A stretch of DNA of 64,000 nucleotides from positions 2,542,001-2,606,000 of the forward strand of contig CP150183.1 of the NCBI GenBank assembly GCA_037965595.1, in the 5' to 3' direction. Below are positions 25,871 to 35,766 of the stretch, one piece after another; position 1 is the first letter of the stretch, and the number at the start of each line of letters is the position of its first letter. The translations under genes and the position numbers were made by a program. Below the pieces are notes generated by a model, which saw only the letters and a list, made by a program, of their open reading frames with translations, searched no databases and was not told where the DNA came from. Source of the DNA: Alkalihalobacillus sp. FSL W8-0930 (lineage in GTDB: Bacteria > Bacillota > Bacilli > Bacillales > Bacillaceae_D).

Positions 25871-26974
25871 ATGAAAAAATCATTTGGATTAACAACACTC
25901 GGGGCAACAACGGCTGCTGTGTTTTTACTAACAGGATGTGGAGATGGTACATCCACTGAAGCTCAAGCTGATGTTCAGTTAGAAGGCGTACCAGAACGTT
26001 TTGCTGAAGGCGAGGGCGCTAAAGTGAAGGTTATTCGTAAGATTGGTGGAGATGATCATACGGCCCAGTATCTTGCTGGCGTACAAGAAGAAGGAAAAGC
26101 GTTAGGCTTTGAAGTAGATACATTTACAGCAAATGGAGATTCAGCAAGCTATCATGATGCCATCTCACAAGCAATTGATGCCGATTATGATGGTCTAATT
26201 CTTTCACACGGAGATGACGCAGCAACTGTCGATGCGGTAAAACGGGCAGTAGATAAAGGCATTCAAGTTGTTACGTTTGATTCCAATCCAGACCTTGAGT
26301 CTATTGAAGGGGTCACACTCACTTCACAGGACGATGAAGAGCTTGCTAGTTTAGCATTAACTCAATTACTTGAGGATTATAACGATGAAGCCAACATCCT
26401 GTACTTATGGGTTGACGGGTTTCCACCAATGGTTCGTCGTGATGCGGTCTATCAGGAAGTGCTTGCTGACAATCCAGGGATCAACGAATTAGAACGGTTT
26501 GGCGTAGCCTCTGAAGATACATCGACCCAGACTCAAAATGCTGTAGCCGCTCTTTTAAACAAATATCCTGAGGGAGAAATTGATGCTATTTTTGCAACAT
26601 GGGATGCGTTTGCCATAGGTGCAGCTCGCGCACTTGAAGAAGCAGGTCGTGATGAGATTAACATTTACGGAATTGATGTATCAAACGCTGACCTTCAGAT
26701 TATGCAAGAGGAGCAAAGCACATGGCAATATACAGCTGCCGTTGATCCAAAATTAATCGGAACCATTAACTTACGTCTTCTGGCAAAAAAACTCGCTGAT
26801 GAAGAAACGCCACAGTTCTATGATTTGGAAGCTTCTTTGATTTCAAGTGATCAGCTAAAAGAGGCATCAAACGTCAATATGGTGTCCTTATCTGAAGTCA
26901 TCCCTGAATGGGGCCAATCAGAGGCGTTTGAGGAAGACTGGATGAAAACATTAAAAGAACATAACAAGCAATAG
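25871..26974 (+). CDS. Sugar-type ABC transporter binding lipoprotein (predicted methylthioribose)
   Basis: A 367-aa extracytoplasmic binding protein of the RbsB/LacI-like (periplasmic binding protein type I) class. A lipoprotein signal ends at LLTGC, with the lipid cysteine at residue 23. The two-lobed domain has typical HGDDAATVDAVKRAVDKGIQVVTFDSN and ATWDAFAIGAARALEEAG segments. It is first in an operon with an RbsA/RbsC-like ATPase and permease and mtnK-mtnA, all under a SAM riboswitch. The natural inference is uptake of methylthioribose, which MtnK then phosphorylates. Ribose or another pentose remains possible. Confidence 0.85.
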   Translation: MKKSFGLTTLGATTAAVFLLTGCGDGTSTEAQADVQLEGVPERFAEGEGAKVKVIRKIGGDDHTAQYLAGVQEEGKALGFEVDTFTANGDSASYHDAISQAIDADYDGLILSHGDDAATVDAVKRAVDKGIQVVTFDSNPDLESIEGVTLTSQDDEELASLALTQLLEDYNDEANILYLWVDGFPPMVRRDAVYQEVLADNPGINELERFGVASEDTSTQTQNAVAALLNKYPEGEIDAIFATWDAFAIGAARALEEAGRDEINIYGIDVSNADLQIMQEEQSTWQYTAAVDPKLIGTINLRLLAKKLADEETPQFYDLEASLISSDQLKEASNVNMVSLSEVIPEWGQSEAFEEDWMKTLKEHNKQ

Positions 26975-26982
26975 GTGATGCT

Positions 26983-28485
26983 ATGGAATTACAAATGGAA
27001 AAGATCTCTGTTACGTATCCTGGAGTTCGGGCACTTAACAATGCATCGCTCACGATTAAAAGCGGATCTGCCCATGCACTAATCGGTGCAAACGGCGCAG
27101 GAAAATCAACATTAATGAATGTATTATCAGGTTCTGCACCGCACTACACAGGCACCATCACATTAAATGGAGACAGCATTTCCATTCGTTCCGTTAAAGA
27201 AGCACAGGACCAAGGCATTCAAATTGTACAACAAGAAGTAGATAAGGCATTAGTTCCATATGCGACGGTTGGAGAAACGATGCAGATGCGAGCATATGGC
27301 AAAAAAAGCAGCAAGACCTTCATTCGCTGGAAAACCCTCCACGAAAAAGCATCTGCTGCACTACATTCATTAGGTATAACCATTTCTTCAAAAAAATTAG
27401 TGAGTGAATTATCACTTGCGGATAAGCAAATGGTTTTAATTGCAGCAGCTGTTATGTCTGAGTGTCAATTACTCATCTTAGATGAACCAACAGCACCACT
27501 CAGTATATCTGAGACTAAACGCCTCTTCATAATGGTTCGTGAATTGCTTGCGAAACAAGTGGCTGTTGTGTTTATATCTCATCGCCTTCCAGAGCTTTTT
27601 GAAATATGTGACGAGATTACAGTAATGAAAAATGGGTGTCATGTGTCGACTAAACAGACTTCTGACACTTCTATCAATCAAGTGGTTGAAGACATGCTAG
27701 GTGAGCCATTTACACAACAATATCCAGACCGTTTGTCCACGATTGGAGAACCATTACTAATTGCTGATTCTCTCTCGGACGGCTTTAAGGTTCAACAGGC
27801 ATCTTTACATGTTCGAAGCGGGGAGATTATTGGTCTAGCAGGACTCGTTGGTGCAGGAAAAACAGAGCTTTGTAAGCTGTTATTTGGAGCAAGTCAGACT
27901 AAGTCTGGCTCCCTTACATTTAAAGGCCGAACTGTCACTTTCCAATCTCCTTATCAGGCCGTTGAGTCTGGGTTAGCGCTTATACCAGAGGAACGTCGCA
28001 AAGAAGGAGTTATGGTTCAAGAATCTATTCAAACAAATGTAACTGCCGCCACGCTAACTAAGCATAGCCGTCCGCTCGGATGGTTAAATCAATCAACACA
28101 GAAAAAGAGTGCCTCAAAAATCATCTCAGATCTCAGCATTAAAACCCCACATGCTGATGTTCTAGTGCAGCATTTATCTGGTGGTAATCAACAAAAGGTC
28201 GCGATTGGAAAATGGTTAGCGACCGATGCAGATGTGTATATATTTGATGAACCGACCAAAGGGGTGGATGTCGGTGCCCGAAAAGATATATTCACTATCA
28301 TTCACGAGCTCGCCGCGCGTGGAAAAGGAATTATTTATGCCTCATGTGAACTAGCAGATGTGATTGGTATGACGGATCGGACCTACGTTCTCTATGATGA
28401 ACAAATTGTGAAGGAATTACGAACGGCAGAGACAAACGAAGAAGAACTTCTCTACCTTTCTACTGGAGGAAATCAAGATGTCTGA
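26983..28485 (+). CDS. RbsA-like dual ABC ATPase (predicted methylthioribose transporter)
   Basis: A 500-aa ATPase with two ABC domains, as in ribose/galactose importers. Domain 1 has Walker A GANGAGKST and Walker B LLILDEPTAPLS with the degenerate signature ELSLADKQM. Domain 2 has the altered Walker A GLVGAGKTEL and the signature LSGGNQQKV with FDEPTKGVDVG. It lies eight bases after the binding-protein gene and overlaps the permease gene by eight bases. Confidence 0.9.
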   Translation: MELQMEKISVTYPGVRALNNASLTIKSGSAHALIGANGAGKSTLMNVLSGSAPHYTGTITLNGDSISIRSVKEAQDQGIQIVQQEVDKALVPYATVGETMQMRAYGKKSSKTFIRWKTLHEKASAALHSLGITISSKKLVSELSLADKQMVLIAAAVMSECQLLILDEPTAPLSISETKRLFIMVRELLAKQVAVVFISHRLPELFEICDEITVMKNGCHVSTKQTSDTSINQVVEDMLGEPFTQQYPDRLSTIGEPLLIADSLSDGFKVQQASLHVRSGEIIGLAGLVGAGKTELCKLLFGASQTKSGSLTFKGRTVTFQSPYQAVESGLALIPEERRKEGVMVQESIQTNVTAATLTKHSRPLGWLNQSTQKKSASKIISDLSIKTPHADVLVQHLSGGNQQKVAIGKWLATDADVYIFDEPTKGVDVGARKDIFTIIHELAARGKGIIYASCELADVIGMTDRTYVLYDEQIVKELRTAETNEEELLYLSTGGNQDV

Positions 28486-29464
28486 ACCTGATGTGAACCA
28501 TTCTTCATCATTAACCTTTTTTCAATTTTTGTATCGTTACGGAACGATTATTCTAATCCTTTTATTAATTGTTGGCTTCTCGCTTGCGAATTCTTCCTTT
28601 CTGCAGACGAGTAACGTCATCACCATCCTAAGGTCGATTTCTATTGTTACCATTATCGCGATTGGGATTACGATCTCATTAGCAGTGGGTGGATTTGACC
28701 TCTCTGTCGGTTCAAATGCTTCACTGTCTAATGCAGTCGTCATGTCGATGTTTGTCTGGTATTCACAACCAACGCTTGTAAGTGTAGGTATTGCAATCAT
28801 CGCATGTTTAGTAGTTGGTTTATTTAATGCCTTTATGATTGTAAAAATCAAAATTCCAGACTTACTCATGACGTTAGCTACCATGTTTATTATTCAAGGG
28901 GTTGCTCTTACGTACACTAGAGGAGCATCTATTTCTGAAAACATGATTATGTCTGATGGAAGCTATGCAGAGGGCTCCATCCCTTCGTTCTTTTCAAAGA
29001 TTGGGCAGGTACCGTACATCATTATTATCATGTTAATCTGTGTGATTGTTGTTCATCTGTTTTTAACTTATACAAAACATGGCCGAAGCCTTTATATTAT
29101 CGGTGGAAATGAAGAAGCAGCAAGACTCTCGGGCATTGCTGTTAATAAATACAAGGTGTTAGCTTACCTTCTTTCCGCTTTTTTCGCCGCACTCGGAGGC
29201 ATCGTTTTAGCTTCCCGTGTGATGACTGCAGAAATTAATGCAGGTGGTTCCTATTTAATGGACGCAGTAGCAGCCGCTTTTATCGGCTTCGCTGTCTTTG
29301 GTGCCGGCAAACCGAACGCGATTGGTACATTTATTGGAGCTATTTTGATTGGTGTGTTAGCAAACGGTCTTGTAATGTTAAGCGTACCTTACTACGCAAT
29401 GGACATTGTAAAAGGCTCCGTACTCGCTTTCGCCCTTGCTATTACCTATTATAAATTTAAGTAA
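28478..29464 (+). CDS. RbsC-like ABC permease (predicted methylthioribose transporter)
   Basis: A 328-aa permease of the branched-chain/ribose class with eight to ten predicted helices and the family motif AVGGFDLSVGSNASLSNAVV at about residues 67-87. The cytoplasmic loop with GRSLYIIGGNEEAARLSGI (about 200-220) contacts the ATPase. It completes a one-permease importer with the two genes upstream and is followed by mtnK 14 bp later. Confidence 0.9.
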   Translation: MSEPDVNHSSSLTFFQFLYRYGTIILILLLIVGFSLANSSFLQTSNVITILRSISIVTIIAIGITISLAVGGFDLSVGSNASLSNAVVMSMFVWYSQPTLVSVGIAIIACLVVGLFNAFMIVKIKIPDLLMTLATMFIIQGVALTYTRGASISENMIMSDGSYAEGSIPSFFSKIGQVPYIIIIMLICVIVVHLFLTYTKHGRSLYIIGGNEEAARLSGIAVNKYKVLAYLLSAFFAALGGIVLASRVMTAEINAGGSYLMDAVAAAFIGFAVFGAGKPNAIGTFIGAILIGVLANGLVMLSVPYYAMDIVKGSVLAFALAITYYKFK

Positions 29465-29478
29465 ATGGAGGAATTCCT

Positions 29479-30690
29479 GTGACAACCTTTACTGAACGTT
29501 ATTTCACTATGACAGAACCTGAAGCCATTGAGTACGCCAAAACGTTGTCGATCTTCCCTGAAGGCTCTGCCATCACTTGCGAGGAAATTGGTGACGGAAA
29601 CTTAAACTATGTGTTTCGATTAGTCGATCCGCAAACCTCTCAATCAATTATCATTAAACAAGCTGGTCCTGTTGCCAGAATTTCTGACGAGTTTAAAGTA
29701 TCACCTGATCGTAATCGAATTGAACATGACATTTTAAAAATACAAGGAGAATTGGTTCCGGACTATGTACCAGAAGTTTATCACTATGATCCCATTATGA
29801 ATTGTACCGTCATGGAGGATCTCTCGGATTATACGATTCTCAGGAAAGCTTTTTTACATAAACAAACGTATCCGTTGTTAAGTGATCATCTCTCTACATT
29901 TCTTGTTCAGACATTGCTACACACGTCCGACCTTGTTCTGAATCATAAAGATAAGAAAGAGCAGGTTAAAGCGTTCATTAACCCCGAGCTTTGTGAGATA
30001 ACAGAAGATTTAGTCTATACAGAACCCTTTTATGACTGCCCACGAAATGAAGTATTTAGTGAGACCCTCCCCTATGTACGAGAAGAATTTTGGGGGGATG
30101 AACGGTTAGCGTTAGAAACGGCTAAGCTCAAGTTTCAATTTTTAACGAAGGCACAATCTCTGATTCATGGTGATTTTCATACGGGGTCAATCTTTGTAAC
30201 GGAAAATCAAACAAAGGTGATCGATGCCGAATTTGCTTTTTACGGACCAGCTGGCTATGACATAGGTAATATCATTGCAAACCTGATCTTTGCTTATGTG
30301 AATGGTGATCAAACAATTGAGGATCCGACAGAACGTGAATCATATACAACCTACTTACTTACAACCATACAGGAAATTGTTGATCAGTTTAAAGAGAAAT
30401 TCACGTATGCATTTTACGATCAAGTCACAGAACGGGTCGCCCAATACCCTGGGTTCTTGGAATACTATTTGGAGGAAATACTCATAGACACGGCTGCTGT
30501 GGTTGGTCTTGAGCTTGCGCGTAGAGTCATTGGACTTGCGCCAGTTGAAGATCTGACAAGTATAATAGATCCAACAAAACGGGCTGCTGCTGAGATTGCT
30601 TGCTTAAAAGCTGCAAAGGTGTTTATTTTAAACAGACAGGATTTCTTTCATGGTGAAGATTTTACTCGCGTCATTAGCGAATATGCGTAA
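29479..30690 (+). CDS. mtnK: Methylthioribose kinase MtnK
   Basis: A 403-aa kinase of the choline/aminoglycoside-kinase fold that phosphorylates 5-methylthioribose at C1 with ATP. Visible are the N-lobe IGDGNLNYVFRL and IIIKQA, the catalytic HGDFHTGSIFV and the metal-binding DAEFAFYGPAGYDIGN. It starts with GTG behind GGAGG. It lies between the transporter and mtnA and is expected to act on imported or internally produced methylthioribose. Confidence 0.95.
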   Translation: MTTFTERYFTMTEPEAIEYAKTLSIFPEGSAITCEEIGDGNLNYVFRLVDPQTSQSIIIKQAGPVARISDEFKVSPDRNRIEHDILKIQGELVPDYVPEVYHYDPIMNCTVMEDLSDYTILRKAFLHKQTYPLLSDHLSTFLVQTLLHTSDLVLNHKDKKEQVKAFINPELCEITEDLVYTEPFYDCPRNEVFSETLPYVREEFWGDERLALETAKLKFQFLTKAQSLIHGDFHTGSIFVTENQTKVIDAEFAFYGPAGYDIGNIIANLIFAYVNGDQTIEDPTERESYTTYLLTTIQEIVDQFKEKFTYAFYDQVTERVAQYPGFLEYYLEEILIDTAAVVGLELARRVIGLAPVEDLTSIIDPTKRAAAEIACLKAAKVFILNRQDFFHGEDFTRVISEYA

Positions 30691-30702
30691 GGAGAGAGAA
30701 AA

Positions 30703-31764
30703 ATGAAGCAACTTATTGATGTCATTCAATCCGTTCGACTGTCTGATGACGAGGAGTCCTTGGTGATCTTAGATCAAACCCTTCTGCCGGGTCAAAAGGT
30801 ATATGTAGAGCTAAAAGAACCTCAGGACATCTGGGATGCCATTGTCCAGCTCAAGGTGCGCGGTGCTCCCGCCATTGGTATTGCGGCAGCCTACGGGGTA
30901 TATCTAGCAGTAAAGCATAGTCCGGCTGTTACAATTGAGGAGGTAAGACATACGTTCTCTGACAGCAAGGCGTACCTTGCCTCCTCCCGCCCTACTGCCG
31001 TGAATTTGTTTTGGGCCCTGGATCGAATGGAAGCTCGGTTTTTACAATTAGTCAGTCAATCAGATGGAATCGAAACAATCATAACTGGCTTACGAGAAGA
31101 AGCAACAGCGATTCAACTAGAAGATGAACAGGTCTGTGAAGCCATTGGCGAACATGCCCTTACACTTCTTGAACCTGAATATGGCATCTTAACTCATTGT
31201 AATGCTGGAACCATCGCAACAGCTAAGTACGGGACAGCACTGGCTCCGATCTATCTAGGACAGCAAAAGGGCTATGAGTTTAAAGTATTTGCTGATGAAA
31301 CGCGCCCGTTACTTCAAGGTGCCCGATTAACCGCTTGGGAGCTCTCCGAAGCAAATATTGATGTGACACTGATCTGTGATAACATGGCGTCCATCGTCAT
31401 GAGCGAGGGCAAAATCCAAGCAGTTCTAGTTGGCTGTGACCGAGTTGCTGCAAACGGAGATACAGCTAACAAGATTGGAACATCTGGTGTGGCCATTTTG
31501 GCAAAACATTACGGTATCCCTTTTTATGTATGTGCCCCTACTTCAACCATTGATTTTGAATGTCAAACTGGACAAGAAATTGTGATTGAAGAACGCTCGG
31601 CTGAAGAAATTACGTCAAAGTGGTATACTGAACCTATGGCACCTACCAATGTGAAAACCTACAACCCTGCTTTTGATGTCACCGATCATTCTTTGATTAC
31701 AGCAATCGTAACGGAGAAAGGGATATTTAAAGCAGATCAACTTCATGAATTACGTGATCAATAA
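30703..31764 (+). CDS. mtnA: Methylthioribose-1-phosphate isomerase MtnA
   Basis: A 353-aa enzyme of the eIF2B-alpha/beta/delta-like family that isomerises methylthioribose-1-phosphate to the ribulose form. Recognisable motifs are [13 protein letters not shown] near residue 50, [11 protein letters not shown] with the catalytic cysteine (about 166), and [18 protein letters not shown] with the catalytic aspartate (about 247). It lies 12 bp after mtnK with AGGAGAG before the ATG and ends the operon at a terminator. Confidence 0.96.
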   Translation: MKQLIDVIQSVRLSDDEESLVILDQTLLPGQKVYVELKEPQDIWDAIVQLKVRGAPAIGIAAAYGVYLAVKHSPAVTIEEVRHTFSDSKAYLASSRPTAVNLFWALDRMEARFLQLVSQSDGIETIITGLREEATAIQLEDEQVCEAIGEHALTLLEPEYGILTHCNAGTIATAKYGTALAPIYLGQQKGYEFKVFADETRPLLQGARLTAWELSEANIDVTLICDNMASIVMSEGKIQAVLVGCDRVAANGDTANKIGTSGVAILAKHYGIPFYVCAPTSTIDFECQTGQEIVIEERSAEEITSKWYTEPMAPTNVKTYNPAFDVTDHSLITAIVTEKGIFKADQLHELRDQ

Positions 31765-31793
31765 GGGTGAGCCAGTCTCACCTTTTTTATTTT
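31764..31793 (+). terminator. Terminator after mtnA
   Basis: GGGTGAG, a 5-base loop, CTCACC and T6 immediately after the mtnA stop. Confidence 0.9.
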
Positions 31794-31818
31794 TGTTTAG
31801 AAATGGGGAACGTTTCGT

Positions 31819-32940
31819 ATGAAAAAACATGTCATTATTGGAGCAGGCATTCTCGGTGCATCCACCGCCTATCACCTTGCAAGACTTGGTGCGGATGTAA
31901 CGATCATTGACCGAGATGAACCAGGACAAGCAACACAGGCAGCTGCCGGCATCATTTGCCCATGGATTTCCCAGAGACGTAACAAAGCCTGGTATTCATT
32001 AGTAAAGGCAGGAGCTGCCTACTACCCTCATCTGATAAGTAAATTAGAAGCAGATGGGGAAACGAATACAGGCTATGCGAGGGTTGGAGCGATCAGCTTA
32101 CACACCGATTCTAAAAAGCTTGATGATCTCATTAAACGAGCTGAAAAGCGAAAGATTGACGCACCAGAAATGGGCGAGATTACACGCCTGACACCAGAAG
32201 AAGTTCAAGCTCTATTCCCACCCTTAGCAGAAGGTATTGAAGGCGTACATGTCAGTGGAGCTGCACGTGTAGATGGTGGGGCATTGAAGGATGCTTTGTT
32301 GCGAGCAGCTGTTAGAAATGGAGCAACATACGTTTCTGGAGATGCGGTTTTAAGAACAAATGAAGCTCATAATGTCACAGTACAAGTTGATGCCATGGTT
32401 TATCATACTGATTCTCTTATCGTGACTGCCGGCGCTTGGGCAGGTGAATTATTAGCTCAACTTGGGATAAACTTTGAAGTCAAGGCACAAAAGGCGCAAA
32501 TTCTTCACCTCGATATGCACTCCAAAGAAACAGAGAATTGGCCAGTTGTTATGCCGCAGGGAGATCAATATCTTCTAGCCTTCCCGAATGGTCGAGTGGT
32601 TGCGGGTGCAACTCACGAAGATCATGTCGGCTTTGATCATCGTGTTACAGCCTCTGGTGTTTCAGAACTACTAACAAAAGCCCTTCACAATGCCCCGGGT
32701 TTAACAGACGCATCTGTTGAAGATGTTAAGGTAGGATTTAGACCCTTTACCCCTAATTTTCTCCCGGTTATTGGACGAGTCCCAGACCTCCCTTCTGTTC
32801 TTGTGGCAAACGGACTCGGCGCATCTGGATTAACAATGGGACCTTATATCGGAGCTGAGCTGGCTAAAATGGCTTTGGATGAAGAATCCTCGATTGACTT
32901 GGCTCACTATGATTTAGAGAATGCTATTAAAGAGACGTAA
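31819..32940 (+). CDS. FAD-dependent amino-acid oxidoreductase (YurR-like)
   Basis: A 373-aa DAO-superfamily flavoprotein (glycine oxidase/D-amino-acid dehydrogenase type), matching B. subtilis YurR in length. The N-terminal FAD site is IIGAGILGASTAYHLARLGADV followed by IDRDEPG. The C-terminal GFRPFTPNFLPVIGRVPDL and LGASGLTMGPYIGAELA are the family's second FAD contact. It is separated from mtnA by a terminator and so is probably transcribed on its own. The substrate is unknown; an amine produced during sulfur or amino-acid metabolism is only a guess. Confidence 0.85.
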   Translation: MKKHVIIGAGILGASTAYHLARLGADVTIIDRDEPGQATQAAAGIICPWISQRRNKAWYSLVKAGAAYYPHLISKLEADGETNTGYARVGAISLHTDSKKLDDLIKRAEKRKIDAPEMGEITRLTPEEVQALFPPLAEGIEGVHVSGAARVDGGALKDALLRAAVRNGATYVSGDAVLRTNEAHNVTVQVDAMVYHTDSLIVTAGAWAGELLAQLGINFEVKAQKAQILHLDMHSKETENWPVVMPQGDQYLLAFPNGRVVAGATHEDHVGFDHRVTASGVSELLTKALHNAPGLTDASVEDVKVGFRPFTPNFLPVIGRVPDLPSVLVANGLGASGLTMGPYIGAELAKMALDEESSIDLAHYDLENAIKET

Positions 32941-32950
32941 AAATAATACC

Positions 32951-33103
32951 AAAAAATTAATGAGAAAATGGCGAATGATTTTACGATCGAATCATTCGCC
33001 ATTCCTTTTTTTTGCAAAACGAGCGAGGAATTCTCCTTCAGCGGACACTGTGCTATGTTCGTGTTTTGCTAACCACATCAATGTTATGTCCCATCGTCTT
33101 TGT
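32951..33103 (+). repeat. Dispersed ~150-bp repeat, copy 2 (hairpin plus conserved tail)
   Basis: The plus-strand counterpart of copy 1 at 3976-4127. The hairpin has arms GGCGAATGATT and AATCATTCGCC, followed here by T8, so it can terminate the upstream oxidoreductase gene. The tail keeps ACGAGCGAG, TTCTCC, AGCGGA and the 20-base TGTGCTATGTTCGTGTTTTG unchanged. Orientation relative to flanking genes is the same as in copy 1: after one gene, before the next. Confidence 0.8.
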
Positions 33104-33193
33104 TCCCTCCTCCTTTCTTCAAAAATATAATTTCCAACCCTATTCATAACGATTAATTTTCTGACGATAGATGGAGTATGGAGGGATACACAC

Positions 33194-34939
33194 TTGAAAA
33201 AGAAAAAAAGATTGTTACATCGCATCTCAGTTAAACTCACTTTGTTTATTGTAGCTTCTTTAATTGTTTCTACAGCTCTAACAGCAGGAATAGGCTATTT
33301 TTTTGCCAAAGAGCAGTTAACAACCGCAGGAAAGCTAGACATTCAACATTCAGTAGATGCTACCCTGTCATTGTTAGAATCTTTACAACTAGATGTTGAA
33401 GCGGGTACATTAGCACTCGATGAAGCACAGGAACGTGCACGAGTCCTCATTTCCGGTCCTAATATAGAATCTGGTTATGATGCGAACCACTCTAATATTA
33501 CGTACAAAAAGGACGGCTACATTGTTGCCTATTTGGATGATTACACTGTCCAGCTTCATCCAACGAATCCGATTGGAGAAATTCCAGGAGATACGACCGT
33601 TCAAGAAATGCTTGTTGCCTCTGCTACTCAGGCGGCTCCAGAAAACCGTTATACAGAATATGAACGCACTCAGGAAAATGGGGAAATGGTTGATAAGATT
33701 GCGTATATGACTTATTTTGAACCATGGAACTGGCACATTGGTATGACAGCAACTAAAACCGAATTTTATGAAGAAGTAGAGGCTTTCAAAGTCTTTATGA
33801 TTTGGACTATTATTATCATATCAGTGGCCACAGTTGCCCTATCATACCTTGTTATTCGTAAAAAGGTCCGTACATTGGGACAAGTTGCTACCGTGGCTAA
33901 CCAGATTTCTGATGGCAACCTTCAAGTGAACGAATTACCAACGGGATCAGACGAGATTGGTCAAATAGGACTTGCATTTAATAAAATGTCTAAGCAACTC
34001 CAAACCTTACTTTCCAGCTTACAGGAGAAAGGCTCCAATGTACTTGAGCAAGCAACCGAGCTTTCTGCGATCTCAGAACAAACATCAGCTAGCAGTGAAG
34101 AAATTGTACGAGCGATTGATGAAATCCGCTCTGGTACTCAAGAACAAGCGGCACACTTAGAGCAGACAACCAATCAAACAAGCGACTTGAATCAATCTGT
34201 TCTTGCTATGAATGATCAAAAGGATTCAATAAACCAAGCGACCGAGCGTTCAAGTCAAGCAGTCGCAAAAGGGAAAGAAATCATTTCAACATTAGAGAGA
34301 TCAAATCAAGCCTCTTTAGATGCTTCAGACCGTATAAGTGTTGGCGTGACGAATCTCTACTTAAAGATACAAGATATTTCAGGTATCACAGCCGTTATTA
34401 CTAGCATTGCGGAGCAAACCAACCTTCTAGCTTTAAATGCAAGTATTGAAGCTGCACGAGCCGGGGAACAAGGTCGTGGATTTGCTGTTGTTGCAAGTGA
34501 AGTGAGAAAGCTAGCGGAGCAAGCTAATGTTCGAACGAATGAGATTAAACAAATGATTGAAAGCATTGAGAAAGAAACGGAGAAAACCGTGTTATTAATG
34601 GGAGAAACAGGGACATATTCTTCAGAGCTTAGTAAAGCTGTTAAACAGACGTCTAATGAATTTATAGAAATTGATACCGCCATATCTACGATCGCTACGA
34701 CGATCAAACAACTAGAATCTGAATTAGTCCATGTCACAACTTCTACCGATACGATTCAAGAAGCGATTGAACACGCTTCAAGTGTATCAGAGGAAACTGC
34801 CGCTTCTGTTGAAGAAATGTCAGCATCCTTAGAAGAGCAAGGAAATGCCATTCAAACTGTAGCAAAAACGGCCGAAAGCTTAACTGGATTAAACCAACAG
34901 CTACAAGAGGATTTATCTTATTATCGGTATGAAAAATAA
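33194..34939 (+). CDS. Methyl-accepting chemotaxis protein with Cache-type sensor
   Basis: A 581-aa chemoreceptor. A basic N-terminus leads into helix 1 (about residues 15-37), an extracellular single-Cache-like domain (about 38-195) with [10 protein letters not shown] and [12 protein letters not shown], helix 2 (about 200-222) and a HAMP domain. The long coiled-coil signalling domain has the hairpin tip [30 protein letters not shown] (about 407-436). It starts with TTG behind GGAGGGA. It should feed the CheA/CheW system; the ligand is unknown, small organic acids being common for this sensor class. It ends at its own strong terminator. Confidence 0.94.
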   Translation: MKKKKRLLHRISVKLTLFIVASLIVSTALTAGIGYFFAKEQLTTAGKLDIQHSVDATLSLLESLQLDVEAGTLALDEAQERARVLISGPNIESGYDANHSNITYKKDGYIVAYLDDYTVQLHPTNPIGEIPGDTTVQEMLVASATQAAPENRYTEYERTQENGEMVDKIAYMTYFEPWNWHIGMTATKTEFYEEVEAFKVFMIWTIIIISVATVALSYLVIRKKVRTLGQVATVANQISDGNLQVNELPTGSDEIGQIGLAFNKMSKQLQTLLSSLQEKGSNVLEQATELSAISEQTSASSEEIVRAIDEIRSGTQEQAAHLEQTTNQTSDLNQSVLAMNDQKDSINQATERSSQAVAKGKEIISTLERSNQASLDASDRISVGVTNLYLKIQDISGITAVITSIAEQTNLLALNASIEAARAGEQGRGFAVVASEVRKLAEQANVRTNEIKQMIESIEKETEKTVLLMGETGTYSSELSKAVKQTSNEFIEIDTAISTIATTIKQLESELVHVTTSTDTIQEAIEHASSVSEETAASVEEMSASLEEQGNAIQTVAKTAESLTGLNQQLQEDLSYYRYEK

Positions 34940-34966
34940 ACTGTATGATTTACGGTGCAAAAAATA

Positions 34967-35010
34967 AAAGAGCAACTGGTTCAATCGTTGAACCAGTTGC
35001 TCTTTTTAAT
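34967..35010. terminator. Bidirectional terminator between chemoreceptor and UDG-like gene
   Basis: AAAAGAGCAACTGGTTCAA and its perfect complement around a 3-base loop, with T5 on the plus side and an A-rich run before it, which gives T-rich sequence on the minus strand. Confidence 0.9.
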
Positions 35011-35035
35011 TGTTTTTAAGTATGATTTAATTGCT

Positions 35036-35698
35036 TTATCTTTTCAGTTGTATCTCTGTAGTTAAGTAGTCTTTTAACTTTTGCATATCATCTTCAATAG
35101 CTACTTTTAGCTTTTGATTGTAGAAGATCGATGCTGGGTGAAAGGTTGGGAAGATGGTGTACGTTTTATCAGATGGGATATATCGGTTGCTCTCAAGTGA
35201 TTCTACCTGCAAAATGTTTGCTTGAAAAGGGGTTCCATGAACATCGGTTAACCGCTCCTTCATGCCGGTCAGCCTTCTAAAAGCGACTCCTCCTAATGTG
35301 ACAATCACCTTAGGATCAACCTCTTCTATTTGTGCATCAAGCAAAGGGGCATGCGCCAAAATTTCTGCCTGGTTCGGTGTACGATTCCCACGTTGGTCTA
35401 TTGGTTTCTCATAACCCGGCTTTGTCTTTTGGTACGGACGGCTGCGTATCACACTGGTAATGTACACATCTTCTCGTGTTAACCCCAGCCACGTAAAATA
35501 GTCGTCCATCACTTGACCTGCTTTACCAATAAAGGGTCTATTTTCAATAACCTCCTGTCGTCCGGGAGCTTCCCCTACAAGCATTATCTCTGCGTCTTCT
35601 TTGCCTGCACCCATTAAGAACCCGGTACATGCATAGGGTTCCATTCGTTCTTTACATAGTTGGATCAATTCGTTTGTTACTTTTCTCTTTGAAGTCAC
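35036..35698 (-). CDS. Uracil-DNA glycosylase-superfamily protein without Fe-S ligands
   Basis: A 220-aa protein of the family 4/5 uracil-DNA glycosylase superfamily. The catalytic motif region is GEAPGRQEVIENRPFIGKAG (about 43-62) and the second motif is the HPA of PTFHPASIF (about 186). Family 4 enzymes bind [4Fe-4S] through four cysteines, two of them in KCRP and a following C..yL; here these positions read SRP and Ala, and only C15 and C24 remain. The cluster is therefore probably absent. It starts at GTG behind GAGGGGAGA. It may repair uracil in DNA or be a related nucleic-acid enzyme. Confidence 0.83.
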   Translation of the reverse strand: MTSKRKVTNELIQLCKERMEPYACTGFLMGAGKEDAEIMLVGEAPGRQEVIENRPFIGKAGQVMDDYFTWLGLTREDVYITSVIRSRPYQKTKPGYEKPIDQRGNRTPNQAEILAHAPLLDAQIEEVDPKVIVTLGGVAFRRLTGMKERLTDVHGTPFQANILQVESLESNRYIPSDKTYTIFPTFHPASIFYNQKLKVAIEDDMQKLKDYLTTEIQLKR

Positions 35699-35766
35699 GC
35701 TTCTCCCCTCCTAAAAAACAAATACCACCTAATATAGGTGGCTATCTGAATCATTCGTATCTCTTC

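Noticed and set aside
32992-33240. An 82-aa minus-strand open frame across the repeat and the start of the chemoreceptor
   Set aside because: It overlaps the N-terminus of a certain gene on the other strand, and the same frame in repeat copy 1 has a stop codon. It is best explained as a by-product of the repeat.
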